The position numbers were made by a program, and so were the translations under genes. Source: Bacillus luti (lineage in GTDB: Bacteria > Bacillota > Bacilli > Bacillales > Bacillaceae_G). From it: 64,000 nt of DNA. Under the pieces are notes generated by a model. The model was not told the DNA's origin. It made no database searches and saw only the letters and a program-made list of their open reading frames with translations. Shown piece after piece: positions 9,201-17,857 of this stretch (its first letter is position 1; every line of letters starts with the position of its first letter). The stretch covers positions 28,062-92,061 of the forward strand of contig NZ_MACI01000026.1 of NCBI RefSeq assembly GCF_001884105.1. The letters run 5' to 3'.

Positions 9201-9896
9201 ATGACAGTTCTATATGAAGGTGCATTAAAACAAAATAACGAGTCATTTCACGTTACATTACTATCAAGTAAGCATATCGAACAAATTTTATCACTACAAA
9301 ACGTTGTAGTTGAAGCACTAGAAGATAAAGGTCGTTTACAACCACTCTCACAAGAAGAATTTCAATACATTCTAGAAGGAAACGGCATGATGATCGGTGC
9401 CTTTATCGAAAACGAACTCATCGCATTCCGTGCCCTACTCGTCCCTCCTATCGATGATGAGCATTTAGGACTTGATATCGGCCTATCAGAAAGCGAACTA
9501 CACCGCGTCATCTATCAAGAAATCTCAAACGTTCATCCAAACTGCCGCGGAAATGGTATGCAAAAAATATTAGCGACAGTCATCATGGATGAACTACAAA
9601 AAGAAGATGGCAAATACGATTACGTTTGCTGCACCGTAGCTCCTTTTAACATTCCGAGTTTGAAGGATAAGTTTGCGCAAGGGATGGAGGTTGCTGCACT
9701 GAAAGAGAAGTATAGTGGTAGTATGCGGTATGTTTTTGTGAAGGAATTGCGTAATGATATAGAAAGAAATTGGTCCGATGTTAAGAGTATTCCGATGAGT
9801 GATGCTAGTGGACAGCAGGCGTTGCTTTCAGAGGGGTATCGTGGGTATAAGATGGAGAAAACAGACGATACTTTCATTGTGAAGTTCGGACGATAA
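9201..9896 (+). CDS. GNAT family N-acyltransferase
   Basis: A 231-residue GNAT-fold protein with the acyl-CoA-binding motif A at about 114-120 (NCRGNGM), inside the usual strand-turn-helix. It follows the racemase by 14 bp with its own AGGAGG site and is co-transcribed. In Geobacillus a GNAT enzyme paired with an N-succinylamino acid racemase succinylates D-amino acids, so a D-Arg/D-Lys N-succinyltransferase role is a good inference here. Codon usage changes sharply at about residue 150: before it, A/C-rich third positions; after it, AAG, GAG, TTG and CTG dominate. The reading frame stays open. Confidence 0.82.
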   Translation: MTVLYEGALKQNNESFHVTLLSSKHIEQILSLQNVVVEALEDKGRLQPLSQEEFQYILEGNGMMIGAFIENELIAFRALLVPPIDDEHLGLDIGLSESELHRVIYQEISNVHPNCRGNGMQKILATVIMDELQKEDGKYDYVCCTVAPFNIPSLKDKFAQGMEVAALKEKYSGSMRYVFVKELRNDIERNWSDVKSIPMSDASGQQALLSEGYRGYKMEKTDDTFIVKFGR

Positions 9897-9904
9897 TCTA
9901 TGTA

Positions 9905-9945
9905 CAAAGAGAACCCTAATTTATTAGGGTTCTACTTTATTTCAT
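9905..9945 (+). terminator. Terminator of racemase-GNAT unit (bidirectional)
   Basis: AGAACCCTAA / TTAGGGTTCT is a perfect 10-bp stem with a short loop, 14 bp after the GNAT stop. The T tract is modest on both strands. It probably also serves the convergent gene ending at 9959. Confidence 0.7.
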
Positions 9946-9958
9946 CCTAAAATAATAA

Positions 9959-10666
9959 TTACACCGTCATCTTCCAACTCGATAACGCTAACCAGTTCTC
10001 CATTTCCTTATAATCAGGCATTATCTTCCCGACAAGACGCCAAAAAGAACGATCATGATTTAAATGAACCATATGGCACATCTCATGAACAACTACATAA
10101 TCAATTACTCGCTGTGGTGCCATCGCTAACTTCCAATTGAATGTTAACTGTAAATTTGAATCACAAGTACCCCACGTACGACTACTGTCTGTAATACGAA
10201 TAGAACGCGGTTTTGTTTTGAAGTTACTTTGATGTGCTTTAATGCTCTTCTCTACTAATGCCTTGCACTGCTTATAGTAAAATCGTTTTAAAGCCTGCTG
10301 GATTTTCTCATCCTTAAGCTCTTTCACATAAATATGTAACTTCTCTCCTTCAAACACTGCATTGTCTTGCGTAATACTTGCATCCTGAGAAATTTGTATC
10401 GGATACGTATTTCCTAAATACAAAAAGCCCTCTCCTTGATCATAATCCTTTTCCTGTGGTCCAAGCGCTCGCTCTTGCATTTCCTTACGTGTTTTCTGAA
10501 TCCAATCCCATTTCTCCTCTAGCAACTGGACTAAGTATTCAACAGGTGTTCCCTTCGGAGCTTGAACTTCCACATTGCCGTATGAATCTACAAAAAGACG
10601 CACCGACTTTTTCTTCTTATAAGTTATATGAAAATTAATTGTCTCACCTAAATATGTATGTACCAT
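9959..10666 (-). CDS. YgjP-like (DUF45) metallopeptidase-fold protein
   Basis: A 235-residue protein with a zinc-binding HEMCH motif (H194, E195, H198) and a third potential ligand in the following LNHDRSFW segment, the hallmark of YgjP/DUF45 M48-like proteins. It has no signal peptide or membrane segment, so it is cytoplasmic. The family's substrate is not established; bacterial homologues are often annotated as putative predicted metal-dependent hydrolases. It is a single gene, with a weak site before the ATG at 10666. Confidence 0.85.
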   Translation of the reverse strand: MVHTYLGETINFHITYKKKKSVRLFVDSYGNVEVQAPKGTPVEYLVQLLEEKWDWIQKTRKEMQERALGPQEKDYDQGEGFLYLGNTYPIQISQDASITQDNAVFEGEKLHIYVKELKDEKIQQALKRFYYKQCKALVEKSIKAHQSNFKTKPRSIRITDSSRTWGTCDSNLQLTFNWKLAMAPQRVIDYVVVHEMCHMVHLNHDRSFWRLVGKIMPDYKEMENWLALSSWKMTV

Positions 10667-10690
10667 TTCATCACCTAACGTATTATTTTA

Positions 10691-10726
10691 CAAATAAAAA
10701 AGAGTAGGATACAAACGTCCTACTCT
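10691..10726 (-). terminator. Terminator of the DUF1456 gene
   Basis: On the minus strand AGAGTAGGA / TCCTACTCT is a perfect 9-bp stem followed by TTTTTTATTT. Confidence 0.85.
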
Positions 10727-10760
10727 ACCTATTATATCATTTACTGCTTTAACGAACTCA

Positions 10761-11279
10761 TTACCCTCTATACTTTACACCTAATCCCTTAATGAAATTC
10801 CTTGCGTATCTATCGCCGCACTCTTTGTAATTTTTATGACCTTTTTTTCTTAATAGAGCGCCTAACTCTCCTTTTGTTACTGTAACGCCTACGCTATCTA
10901 ATATATCAAGTACATCTTCACTTGTTAAAGATAGTGCGATTTTCATTTTCTTTAGAAGAAGGTTATTAGCACTTTCTTTGCTTTGTACAGGTGCAGGTTG
11001 TCCTGGTTTTGGATCTTGCTTTCCTCTTTTTAAAGTAATAAATCCGTTTAAAAATGACTCTAACATCATCATATCGCATGTTAGTACATACTCATCTTCG
11101 ATTACATCGTCATTTTCAGATTCATGCTGAGGCGCTCTCTTTATTTTTGTAAGCATATCAACTACGTCTTCTTTCGTTACTTCCATTCCGCCAAGTTTAA
11201 AGATTTCCACCATATCGATATCTTTTATATCTAAAGCGTACCTTACTCTTTTTAATATATCGTTATTGCTCATTGCCAT
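10761..11279 (-). CDS. DUF1456 (YehS-like) protein
   Basis: A 172-residue cytoplasmic protein made of two similar halves, each beginning NDILKRVRYAL-like or NLLLKKMKIAL-like and containing a (V/L)TK(E/G)-L helix-turn pattern. This is the internal duplication typical of DUF1456 (E. coli YehS). The function is unknown. It begins 55 bp downstream of the histidine kinase gene on the same strand and may share its transcript. An AGGAGG site lies 7 bases before the ATG at 11279. Confidence 0.85.
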   Translation of the reverse strand: MAMSNNDILKRVRYALDIKDIDMVEIFKLGGMEVTKEDVVDMLTKIKRAPQHESENDDVIEDEYVLTCDMMMLESFLNGFITLKRGKQDPKPGQPAPVQSKESANNLLLKKMKIALSLTSEDVLDILDSVGVTVTKGELGALLRKKGHKNYKECGDRYARNFIKGLGVKYRG

Positions 11280-11333
11280 TGTTTTTCCTCCTGAAATGTT
11301 GATTATGTTTACTTAGGCTTTACTTAAATAAGG

Positions 11334-13352
11334 TTATTTTTCATTATTTTCATAATTAAATTTAACTAAAAAAGTAGTGCCTTCCGATCCTGTTTGAATT
11401 TCTATTTTTGCATTATGACGGGCAGCAATGGCATAACATATGCCTAACCCCAATCCAGTTCCATTATCTTTGGTCGTGTAAAATGGAGTACCCAGTTTTT
11501 CTAATACTTCAGGCTTAATACCTTTTCCTTGATCTCGCACTGCAAGCACCACGCAATTTTTGCCTTCCTTGTAGGTGCTAATGGCTAGTACTTTCCTTTC
11601 GCTCATCGCTTCTAAGCCATTACGGTATAAGTTTATTAATAATTGCCGTATCTCATTCCGATTTAAAAGTAATTCCGGAATGTCATTTGTATCGACTTGA
11701 ATATATTTATTTTGATTATACGTATCAACCTTTATTAAAGGGATAATGTCGTGAATAATTGCATTTAAATCTAACATCTGCAAATCTGATTTCCTTGTAT
11801 TACCCATTGATAGAAATTCAGTAATAATAGAATTGGCACGGTCAAGTTCTTCAATCATTAATTTAAAGTACTGATTATGTTTCTCATAAGTGTTCTCTTC
11901 TTTTAATAACTGCAAAAACCCCCGTACTGCTGTCATTGGATTTCTAATCTCATGACTGATACCTGCTGCCATTTGCCCTATTAACTCTATGTTGGATAAC
12001 CTTTTCAATTCCTGCTCATATTGCTTTTTTTCCGTTATATTTTTAAAAATACAACAAATACCATCATCATACGGGTAGGCAATCACTTCGTGCCAATATT
12101 CATCAGAGGTAGAAAGAACTTCGAAGTGCACTGTAGTTCGCTCTGACATTGCACGATGAAATTCCTTATACATAACTGTGTCGACGCTACTCCGGAAAAT
12201 CTCCCATACATTCTTGCCTAATACATCTTTTGCTGTTTTTCTTTGCGGAAAATATTGATGCTTATTTACGTACGTAAATTCCCATTTATTATTCAAAGTA
12301 AAGAGTCCATCCGTAATACTTTCAATCACACTTGTAACTTTCTCATTAGCATTTGCTAGTTCTCTCGTTCGTTCTGCCACCATGCTTTCAAGTTGATCCA
12401 TATATAACAAGTTTGAAAACGTAGGAGCTGTGGCATCAACGATAGATTTTGCCAGTTGAATTTGTGAATTATCGTAATTGTGAGCTTTTCCCTCTTCGCC
12501 AACGACGATCGCCCCTAATACTTCTCCCATTGAAACTAATGGAATCATCAGTAAACCCTTGCTATCTATATTTTTTGTTTGAATAACCTCTTGGATTTTG
12601 GCTTCATAGCTTTTCTCCATCCAATCTGCTTCTGTCCAATCACAGTCCGAGCTTAACTTCGTTGTCTTAATCGTTGTTTTGTCTAGCGGGTCTAAAAGGT
12701 GGGCAGCCATTTTTTTGCTCTCTAAAACCTGTCCTAAGTAAAAAAAACATTTGTCAAAACTTTCCTGTATCGAGGAACACATTGATAAATCACGGGTAAC
12801 ATTTAGTAACAGCTGTTTCTCGGCAATAAGGTTTTCTTTTTGTGTTAAATTATTTGCGTTTTGAATTGCGACCGCAGCCATATTTACATAAGCTTCAACA
12901 CTTTGAATTTCTGAATCTGTTAAGTTCATTGGAGTTCCATAATCAAATAGAAAAACCAGACCAAATAACTCTTGCTCAAATGAAATAGGCAGAGCTAATA
13001 AGGACTTAATTTTGAACGCATCAACCGGTCTCGGATCCGGCCGATGGTCCTTTGAGGTGTCAGGGATATAGATGGTTTTTTTTGTTTCAATAACTTCTTT
13101 TGCTAGTAAGTCTATTTCAGGATCAATGACCTGAGTATCAAGCGTTACGCCATTTATAGTCTCTGGTTTTCCTGCAAACCCTCTAAACGTTCCATCTTCC
13201 TGTGGTAAATAAATTCCAACAGCGTTGCACTTAACAATCTCCTCTGATATCGCTACTGTTACACGCTGCAATACTTCACGTAGTTCTAATTTTGTATTTA
13301 TTATTTTCGTTATATTCGCGAGCCTAGAATATCTCGTCTGATCACTTAACAT
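11334..13352 (-). CDS. Sensor histidine kinase with GAF and PAS domains
   Basis: A 672-residue soluble histidine kinase. Two GAF-type domains lie at about 10-165 and 185-320, a short coiled coil (MVAERTRELANANEK) follows, then a PAS domain at about 335-445, HisKA with the phospho-acceptor H467 in ISHEIRNP, and an HATPase region with the N box near N574, DQGKGI (607-612) and GTGLGL (631-636). The arrangement resembles KinA/KinE-like and Atoc-type cytosolic sensors in Bacillus. No response regulator is adjacent, so it is an orphan kinase that may feed the sporulation phosphorelay; this is inference. A GGAGG site precedes the ATG. Confidence 0.88.
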   Translation of the reverse strand: MLSDQTRYSRLANITKIINTKLELREVLQRVTVAISEEIVKCNAVGIYLPQEDGTFRGFAGKPETINGVTLDTQVIDPEIDLLAKEVIETKKTIYIPDTSKDHRPDPRPVDAFKIKSLLALPISFEQELFGLVFLFDYGTPMNLTDSEIQSVEAYVNMAAVAIQNANNLTQKENLIAEKQLLLNVTRDLSMCSSIQESFDKCFFYLGQVLESKKMAAHLLDPLDKTTIKTTKLSSDCDWTEADWMEKSYEAKIQEVIQTKNIDSKGLLMIPLVSMGEVLGAIVVGEEGKAHNYDNSQIQLAKSIVDATAPTFSNLLYMDQLESMVAERTRELANANEKVTSVIESITDGLFTLNNKWEFTYVNKHQYFPQRKTAKDVLGKNVWEIFRSSVDTVMYKEFHRAMSERTTVHFEVLSTSDEYWHEVIAYPYDDGICCIFKNITEKKQYEQELKRLSNIELIGQMAAGISHEIRNPMTAVRGFLQLLKEENTYEKHNQYFKLMIEELDRANSIITEFLSMGNTRKSDLQMLDLNAIIHDIIPLIKVDTYNQNKYIQVDTNDIPELLLNRNEIRQLLINLYRNGLEAMSERKVLAISTYKEGKNCVVLAVRDQGKGIKPEVLEKLGTPFYTTKDNGTGLGLGICYAIAARHNAKIEIQTGSEGTTFLVKFNYENNEK

Positions 13353-13533
13353 TTACATAGCCTCCAATTATAGGCACAATAAAATAAACATGATAATATC
13401 AGTGAAAATCAAGACCAACCTGTCATTTCAGATTTTCTCCTGTATTCTTTTCTTCCCCTTGTTTTACACAGAATACCTCGCTTACCTATGATACGGTTCA
13501 ACTTAATAAAGCATCCCCTCTAACTTTCAAAAG

Positions 13534-14523
13534 TTATACCGTTTCACTATCGCCAGCCTTATCAACACTAGCCTCAAACTTATCCAGCAATACACGCACT
13601 TCATCTGTTGATTTCGTGCTCATCAATTGATTTCTTAGTTCAGCAGCTCCAGGGAATCCTTTTACATAAATTTTGAAAAAGCGATGAAGCCCTGTGATTG
13701 AACGTGGTAGTACTTCTGCATATTGATCTTGAAGATCAAGCTGTAGTCTTAAAAGGTCTAGATGTTCTTTACTGCTATGCTCTCTTGGCTCTTTTTCAAA
13801 CGCAAATGGATTCTTGAAAATGCCTCGTCCGATCATTACGCCATCAATGCCGTATTTTTCAGCAAGTTCCAGCCCAGTTTTGCGGTCAGGGATGTCTCCG
13901 TTGATTGTTATTAACGTATTTGGTGCAATACGGTCACGTAATTTTTTGATTTCCGGAATTAGTTCCCAATGCGCATCTACTTGGCTCATTTCTTCTCTTG
14001 TACGTAAATGAATAGAAAGGTTTGCAATATCTTGTTTGAAAATATGCGTTAACCAATCTTCCCACTCACTTAACTCTTTAAAGCCAAGTCGCGTTTTTAC
14101 GCTGACAGGTAGTCCGCCCGCTTTCGCTGCTTGAATAAGTTCTGCTGCAACGTCTGGACGTAGAATAAGGCCACTCCCTTTTCCTCTCGACGCTACATTC
14201 GGTACTGGACAGCCCATATTAATATCGATTCCTTTAAATCCGAGCTCTGCCATGCCAATACTCATTTGACGGAAATATTCAGGATTGTCTCCCCAAATAT
14301 GCGCCACCATCGGCTGTTCATCTTCTGTAAAAATCAAACGGCCACGCACACTTTTCATACCTTCTGGATGACAATAGCTATCCGAGTTTGTAAACTCTGT
14401 GAAGAATACATCTGGTCGACCTGCTTCACTTACTACGTGACGGAACACAACGTCTGTCACATCTTCCATTGGTGCAAGTACGAAAAATGGTCGCGGTAAA
14501 TCACGCCAAAAATTATCTATCAT
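13534..14523 (-). CDS. tRNA-dihydrouridine synthase
   Basis: A TIM-barrel flavoenzyme of the Dus family, 329 residues from the ATG at 14523. The APMEDVTD segment near the N-terminus, the [17 protein letters not shown] motif and the [12 protein letters not shown] phosphate/FMN-binding segment near residue 230 are diagnostic. It reduces uridine in tRNA D-loops with FMN and NADPH. An in-frame GTG at 14544 would add seven residues, but the AGAGGA site lies within that extension, favouring the ATG. This is probably a second Dus paralogue, since Bacillus usually also has one elsewhere. Confidence 0.9.
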   Translation of the reverse strand: MIDNFWRDLPRPFFVLAPMEDVTDVVFRHVVSEAGRPDVFFTEFTNSDSYCHPEGMKSVRGRLIFTEDEQPMVAHIWGDNPEYFRQMSIGMAELGFKGIDINMGCPVPNVASRGKGSGLILRPDVAAELIQAAKAGGLPVSVKTRLGFKELSEWEDWLTHIFKQDIANLSIHLRTREEMSQVDAHWELIPEIKKLRDRIAPNTLITINGDIPDRKTGLELAEKYGIDGVMIGRGIFKNPFAFEKEPREHSSKEHLDLLRLQLDLQDQYAEVLPRSITGLHRFFKIYVKGFPGAAELRNQLMSTKSTDEVRVLLDKFEASVDKAGDSETV

Positions 14524-14661
14524 TTTAAATTCAAATCCTCTCACTATGAATGCAATTTCAAACTCTCAATTTTAAAATATATGGCCAAATAACAACTGGA
14601 CATTTATTATTTGTAAAAATCAGCAATAGTTATTTTAACTAAAATCGTTGCTGAATAGTAT

Positions 14662-14762
14662 TTTTATAAAGTGAAACTTTAATCAGTGGTCCCCACCTAA
14701 CTTCTTTGCTTTTGCTGAATTTTGAAGTAGGGGTCTTACGATCCGCAAATAGCGGGATAAAC
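14662..14762. repeat. Structured bcr-like interspersed element (candidate)
   Basis: About 100 bp of non-coding DNA that can fold into an imperfect hairpin (CCCC...ACTTC at 14691-14704 with GAAGT...GGGG at 14724-14733) and a small ATCCGC / GCGGGAT hairpin. It is bounded by TTTAT at the left and GATAAA at the right. A 14-base end (14748-14761, AATAGCGGGATAAA) recurs in inverted orientation at 38804. It resembles the bcr repeats of the B. cereus group as I remember them; this is not verified. Confidence 0.4.
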
Positions 14763-14808
14763 CAAAAAGCAGGTGGTATAGACTTTTTCTATATCAACTG
14801 CTTTTTTA
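14763..14808 (-). terminator. Terminator of rlmCD
   Basis: AAAAGCAG.TG.TATA pairs with TATA.CA.CTGCTTTT around a short loop, directly after the rlmCD stop on the minus strand. Confidence 0.75.
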
Positions 14809-16185
14809 TTATACCAACTTAAGCCAAGCCACACACTCCACATGAGTCGTATGCGGGAACATATCAACAGGTTGTACTTCCTGCGTTTTATATCCGCCTT
14901 CTTCTAATACTTTTAAGTCACGTGCTAATGTCGCAGGGTTGCATGATACATATACGACGCGTTTTGGCTTCATGTCAATGATTGTGTTTAGTAATGCTTC
15001 GTCACAACCTTTACGCGGCGGATCTACGACCATTGTGTCAGCAATTACGCCTTCTTTGTACCATTTTGGAATGACTACTTCTGCTTCTCCTACTCCAAAC
15101 TCAGCGTTTGTCATATTGTTTAGTGCTGCGTTTCGGTTTGCGTCTTCGATTGCTTCTGGAACGATTTCAACACCGTACACTTTTTTCGCTTTTTGCGCTA
15201 GGAATAAGGAGATTGATCCGATTCCGCAATATGCATCAATTACTGTTTCGTTACCGTCTAATTTTGCGTATTCTAACGTTTTATCGTATAGCACTTTCGT
15301 TTGTTCTGGGTTTACTTGATAGAATGAACGTGCTGAAATCGCAAATTTAATGTCACCGATAAAGTCATAAATATATTCTGATCCGTACAATACTGTCGTT
15401 TTGTCTCCGAAGATTACGTTTGTACGTTTCGGATTTACGTTTTGAACAATCGATTTTACTTCTGGGAATTTCGCTGTGATTTCTTCAATAATCGCTTGTT
15501 TGTTTGGCAATTCTGCAGTACGCGTAATGAAGACAAGCATAATTTCCCCTGTTACTTGTCCATAGCGAGCCATTACGTGGCGAAGTGTTCCTTTGTTTCG
15601 CTCTTCGTTATATGCCGAAATACCGTGCTTTTCACAAATACGTTTTACTTCTTGAATTAATGTATCGTTTTCTTCCGCCTGAATTAAACACGATTCCATA
15701 TTAATGATGTCATGTGTTCCTTGACGATAGAAACCTGCTACAAGTCCGCCTTCACGTTCTCCGATTGGTACTTGTGCTTTATTACGGTATACCCACGGGT
15801 TTTTCATGCCAAGTACAGGGTGAACAGGAATATCGCCTAGTCCGCCAATACGCTGCATCACGTCACGTACTTGTTTTTCCTTCGCTTGTAATTGTCCTTC
15901 ATATGTTAAGTGCTGAAGCTGACAACCGCCGCACTGGTTATATACTGGGCACTCTGCATCTTTACGATATGGACTTTCTGTATGAAGCTTCATTAAACGA
16001 CCAAATGCGAAGTTTTTCTTCACTTTAATAATTTTAATTTGAGCCTCTTCACCTGGTAAGCCGTTTTTAACGAAAATAGGATAGCCTTTTACTTTCGCAA
16101 CACCGGCACCATCATGTGTTAAATCTTCAAATACTACATCTATAAACTCGTTTTTTTCAACTGGTGGCGTCATTTTTGTACTCAT
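14809..16185 (-). CDS. rlmCD: 23S rRNA (uracil-5-)-methyltransferase, RlmCD/RumA family
   Basis: A 458-residue radical-free SAM methyltransferase with an N-terminal TRAM domain (about 10-70). The [4Fe-4S] cysteine set is C79, C85, C88 and C166, the SAM motif is [11 protein letters not shown], then [10 protein letters not shown] and the catalytic nucleophile C415 in [12 protein letters not shown]. In Bacillus this family methylates both U747 and U1939 of 23S rRNA (RlmCD). The open frame extends to 16206, but GAGAGGT sits inside the extension just before the ATG at 16185. The iron-sulfur cluster is intact. Assignment as RlmCD rather than a paralogue is inferred. Confidence 0.88.
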   Translation of the reverse strand: MSTKMTPPVEKNEFIDVVFEDLTHDGAGVAKVKGYPIFVKNGLPGEEAQIKIIKVKKNFAFGRLMKLHTESPYRKDAECPVYNQCGGCQLQHLTYEGQLQAKEKQVRDVMQRIGGLGDIPVHPVLGMKNPWVYRNKAQVPIGEREGGLVAGFYRQGTHDIINMESCLIQAEENDTLIQEVKRICEKHGISAYNEERNKGTLRHVMARYGQVTGEIMLVFITRTAELPNKQAIIEEITAKFPEVKSIVQNVNPKRTNVIFGDKTTVLYGSEYIYDFIGDIKFAISARSFYQVNPEQTKVLYDKTLEYAKLDGNETVIDAYCGIGSISLFLAQKAKKVYGVEIVPEAIEDANRNAALNNMTNAEFGVGEAEVVIPKWYKEGVIADTMVVDPPRKGCDEALLNTIIDMKPKRVVYVSCNPATLARDLKVLEEGGYKTQEVQPVDMFPHTTHVECVAWLKLV

Positions 16186-16267
16186 TTTCCGACCTCTCTT
16201 TTTCATAACACTGCGTTACATTTTATCATACTTATATGGTCTATTTCTATTGGAAGAAAAAAAGCTA

Positions 16268-16297
16268 TTGACGATAGTTCTCTAGTAATGTTACGCT
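16268..16297 (+). promoter_or_regulatory. Possible nupC promoter
   Basis: TTGACG at 16268-16273 and an extended TGTTACGCT with an 18-bp spacer. The -10 match is weak, but the predicted start lies about 20 bases before the riboswitch. Confidence 0.35.
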
Positions 16298-16322
16298 ACT
16301 ACTAATTTAATACGGACGATGT

Positions 16323-16395
16323 TACCTCATATATACTTGATAATATGGATCGAGAGTTTCTACCCGGCAACCTTAAATTGCTGGACTATGGGGAA
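16323..16395 (+). ncRNA. Guanine riboswitch aptamer (nupC)
   Basis: Purine aptamer with P1 CCTCATA (16325-16331) pairing with TATGGGG (16387-16393), and the conserved core segments around the P2 and P3 kissing loops (GGATCGAGAGTTTCTACC). The J3/1 segment reads GACTATG, so the specificity base is C, which selects guanine rather than adenine. A terminator follows (16426-16490), so guanine binding should shut off the nucleoside transporter gene downstream. Confidence 0.93.
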
Positions 16396-16425
16396 AACTA
16401 ATGAATATTAGCCTATGTGCAAAAA

Positions 16426-16490
16426 AGGACTCATATTGATTAGCTTTCTCTCATAGATGAAAGTGAATCCATATGGGTCTTTTTTTATTT
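16426..16490 (+). terminator. Riboswitch-controlled terminator before nupC
   Basis: A long stem joins GGACtCATAT.GAT.AGCTTTC and GAAAGT.GAATC.ATATG.GTC around a short loop, followed by TTTTTTTATTTTTATTTTT. This is the expression platform of the guanine riboswitch. Confidence 0.88.
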
Positions 16491-16610
16491 TTATTTTTCT
16501 AAAAGGTCAGACATCTTACGTATGACATAAAACCTTTCCGTTTTATTTTTAGTAATATAACGAGCGTTTTATGTACAAACTTTATACGAACTTCTGAAAG
16601 GGGCAACTAC

Positions 16611-17807
16611 ATGCAATATGTAATGAGCATTATCGGTATTCTTGTCGTTTTAGGTTTATGTTTTGCTTTGTCAAACAACAAAAGTAAAATCAACTTCCGT
16701 GCAATTGCTATTATGATTGGTTTCCAAATTTTAATCGGTTGGTTTATGTTTGGCACAAAGATTGGTCAACAAATCATTATTTTCATTAGTAAAGTTTTCA
16801 ACAAACTAATTAAACTTGGTACGACAGGTGTCGATTTTCTCTTTAATGGAATTCAAAGAGATTTTGTCTTTTTCTTAAATGTATTATTAATTATCGTATT
16901 TTTCTCAGCACTACTTTCAATCTTTAGTTATTTAGGTGTTTTACCATTCATCGTTCGCATTGTCGGCGGTGCCATTTCAAAAATTACTGGTTTACCACGC
17001 GTCGAATCATTCCACGCAGTAAACTCTGTATTCTTCGGTTCAAGTGAAGCGTTAATCGTTATTAAAAATGATTTACAACATTTCAATAAAAACCGTATGT
17101 TTATCATTTGTTGTTCTGCGATGAGCTCAGTTTCTGCTTCTGTTACAGCATCATACGTAATGATGTTAGATGCAAAATACGTACTTGCAGCTCTTCCGCT
17201 AAACTTATTCTCAAGCTTAATCGTTTGTTCGCTATTAACACCAGTTGATACGAAAAAAGAAGACGAAGTAATTCAAAAATTTGATAGAACTCTATTCGGA
17301 GACAGCTTTATCGGTGCAATGATTAACGGTGCGCTTGATGGTTTAAAAGTAGCTGGTATCGTTGCGGCGTTAATGATTGCCTTCATCGGTGTGATGGAAG
17401 TTGTAAACTACGTAATTAGCGCAGCTTCAGGTGCAATGGGACATGCTATTACATTACAACAAATCTTCGGTTATATACTTGCTCCATTCGCATTCTTAAT
17501 GGGTATTCCAGCTCAAGATATTATCCCGGCTGGTGGTATTATGGGTACGAAAATTGTATTAAACGAGTTTGTAGCAATCCTTGATTTAAAAGGTGCAGCT
17601 GCAACATTATCTCCACGTACAGTTGGAATCGTTACAGTATTCTTAATTAGTTTCGCAAGTATTAGCCAAATTGGTGCGATCGTTGGTACAATTCGTGCTC
17701 TTTCTGAAAAACAAGGAAGTATCGTATCTAAATTCGGTTGGAAAATGCTATTTGCATCAACACTTGCTTCTATTTTATCTGCGACAATCGCTGGATTGTT
17801 TATTTAA
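16611..17807 (+). CDS. nupC: NupC family concentrative nucleoside transporter
   Basis: A 398-residue polytopic membrane protein of the CNT family. It has the N-terminal GxxxQ-containing segment, the conserved FSALLSIFSYLGVL and SFHAVNSVFFGSSEALIVI regions and a GIPAQDIIPAGGIMGTKIVLNEFVA segment that forms part of the substrate site. It imports nucleosides using a proton or sodium gradient. The upstream guanine riboswitch suggests a preference for purine nucleosides. A GAAAGGGG site precedes the ATG. It is a single-gene unit ending in a good terminator. Confidence 0.93.
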   Translation: MQYVMSIIGILVVLGLCFALSNNKSKINFRAIAIMIGFQILIGWFMFGTKIGQQIIIFISKVFNKLIKLGTTGVDFLFNGIQRDFVFFLNVLLIIVFFSALLSIFSYLGVLPFIVRIVGGAISKITGLPRVESFHAVNSVFFGSSEALIVIKNDLQHFNKNRMFIICCSAMSSVSASVTASYVMMLDAKYVLAALPLNLFSSLIVCSLLTPVDTKKEDEVIQKFDRTLFGDSFIGAMINGALDGLKVAGIVAALMIAFIGVMEVVNYVISAASGAMGHAITLQQIFGYILAPFAFLMGIPAQDIIPAGGIMGTKIVLNEFVAILDLKGAAATLSPRTVGIVTVFLISFASISQIGAIVGTIRALSEKQGSIVSKFGWKMLFASTLASILSATIAGLFI

Positions 17808-17811
17808 CAAA

Positions 17812-17849
17812 GAAAATCACCTTTGCTTACACAGCAAGGTGATTTTTTT
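17812..17849 (+). terminator. nupC terminator
   Basis: AAAATCACCTTTGCT / AGCAAGGTGATTTT stem followed by a T tract. Confidence 0.9.
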
Positions 17850-17857
17850 ATTATCAT

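Noticed and set aside
15714-16028. Long plus-strand frames opposite rlmCD and other minus-strand genes
   Set aside because: They overlap secure genes in antisense and lack ribosome sites and family motifs.
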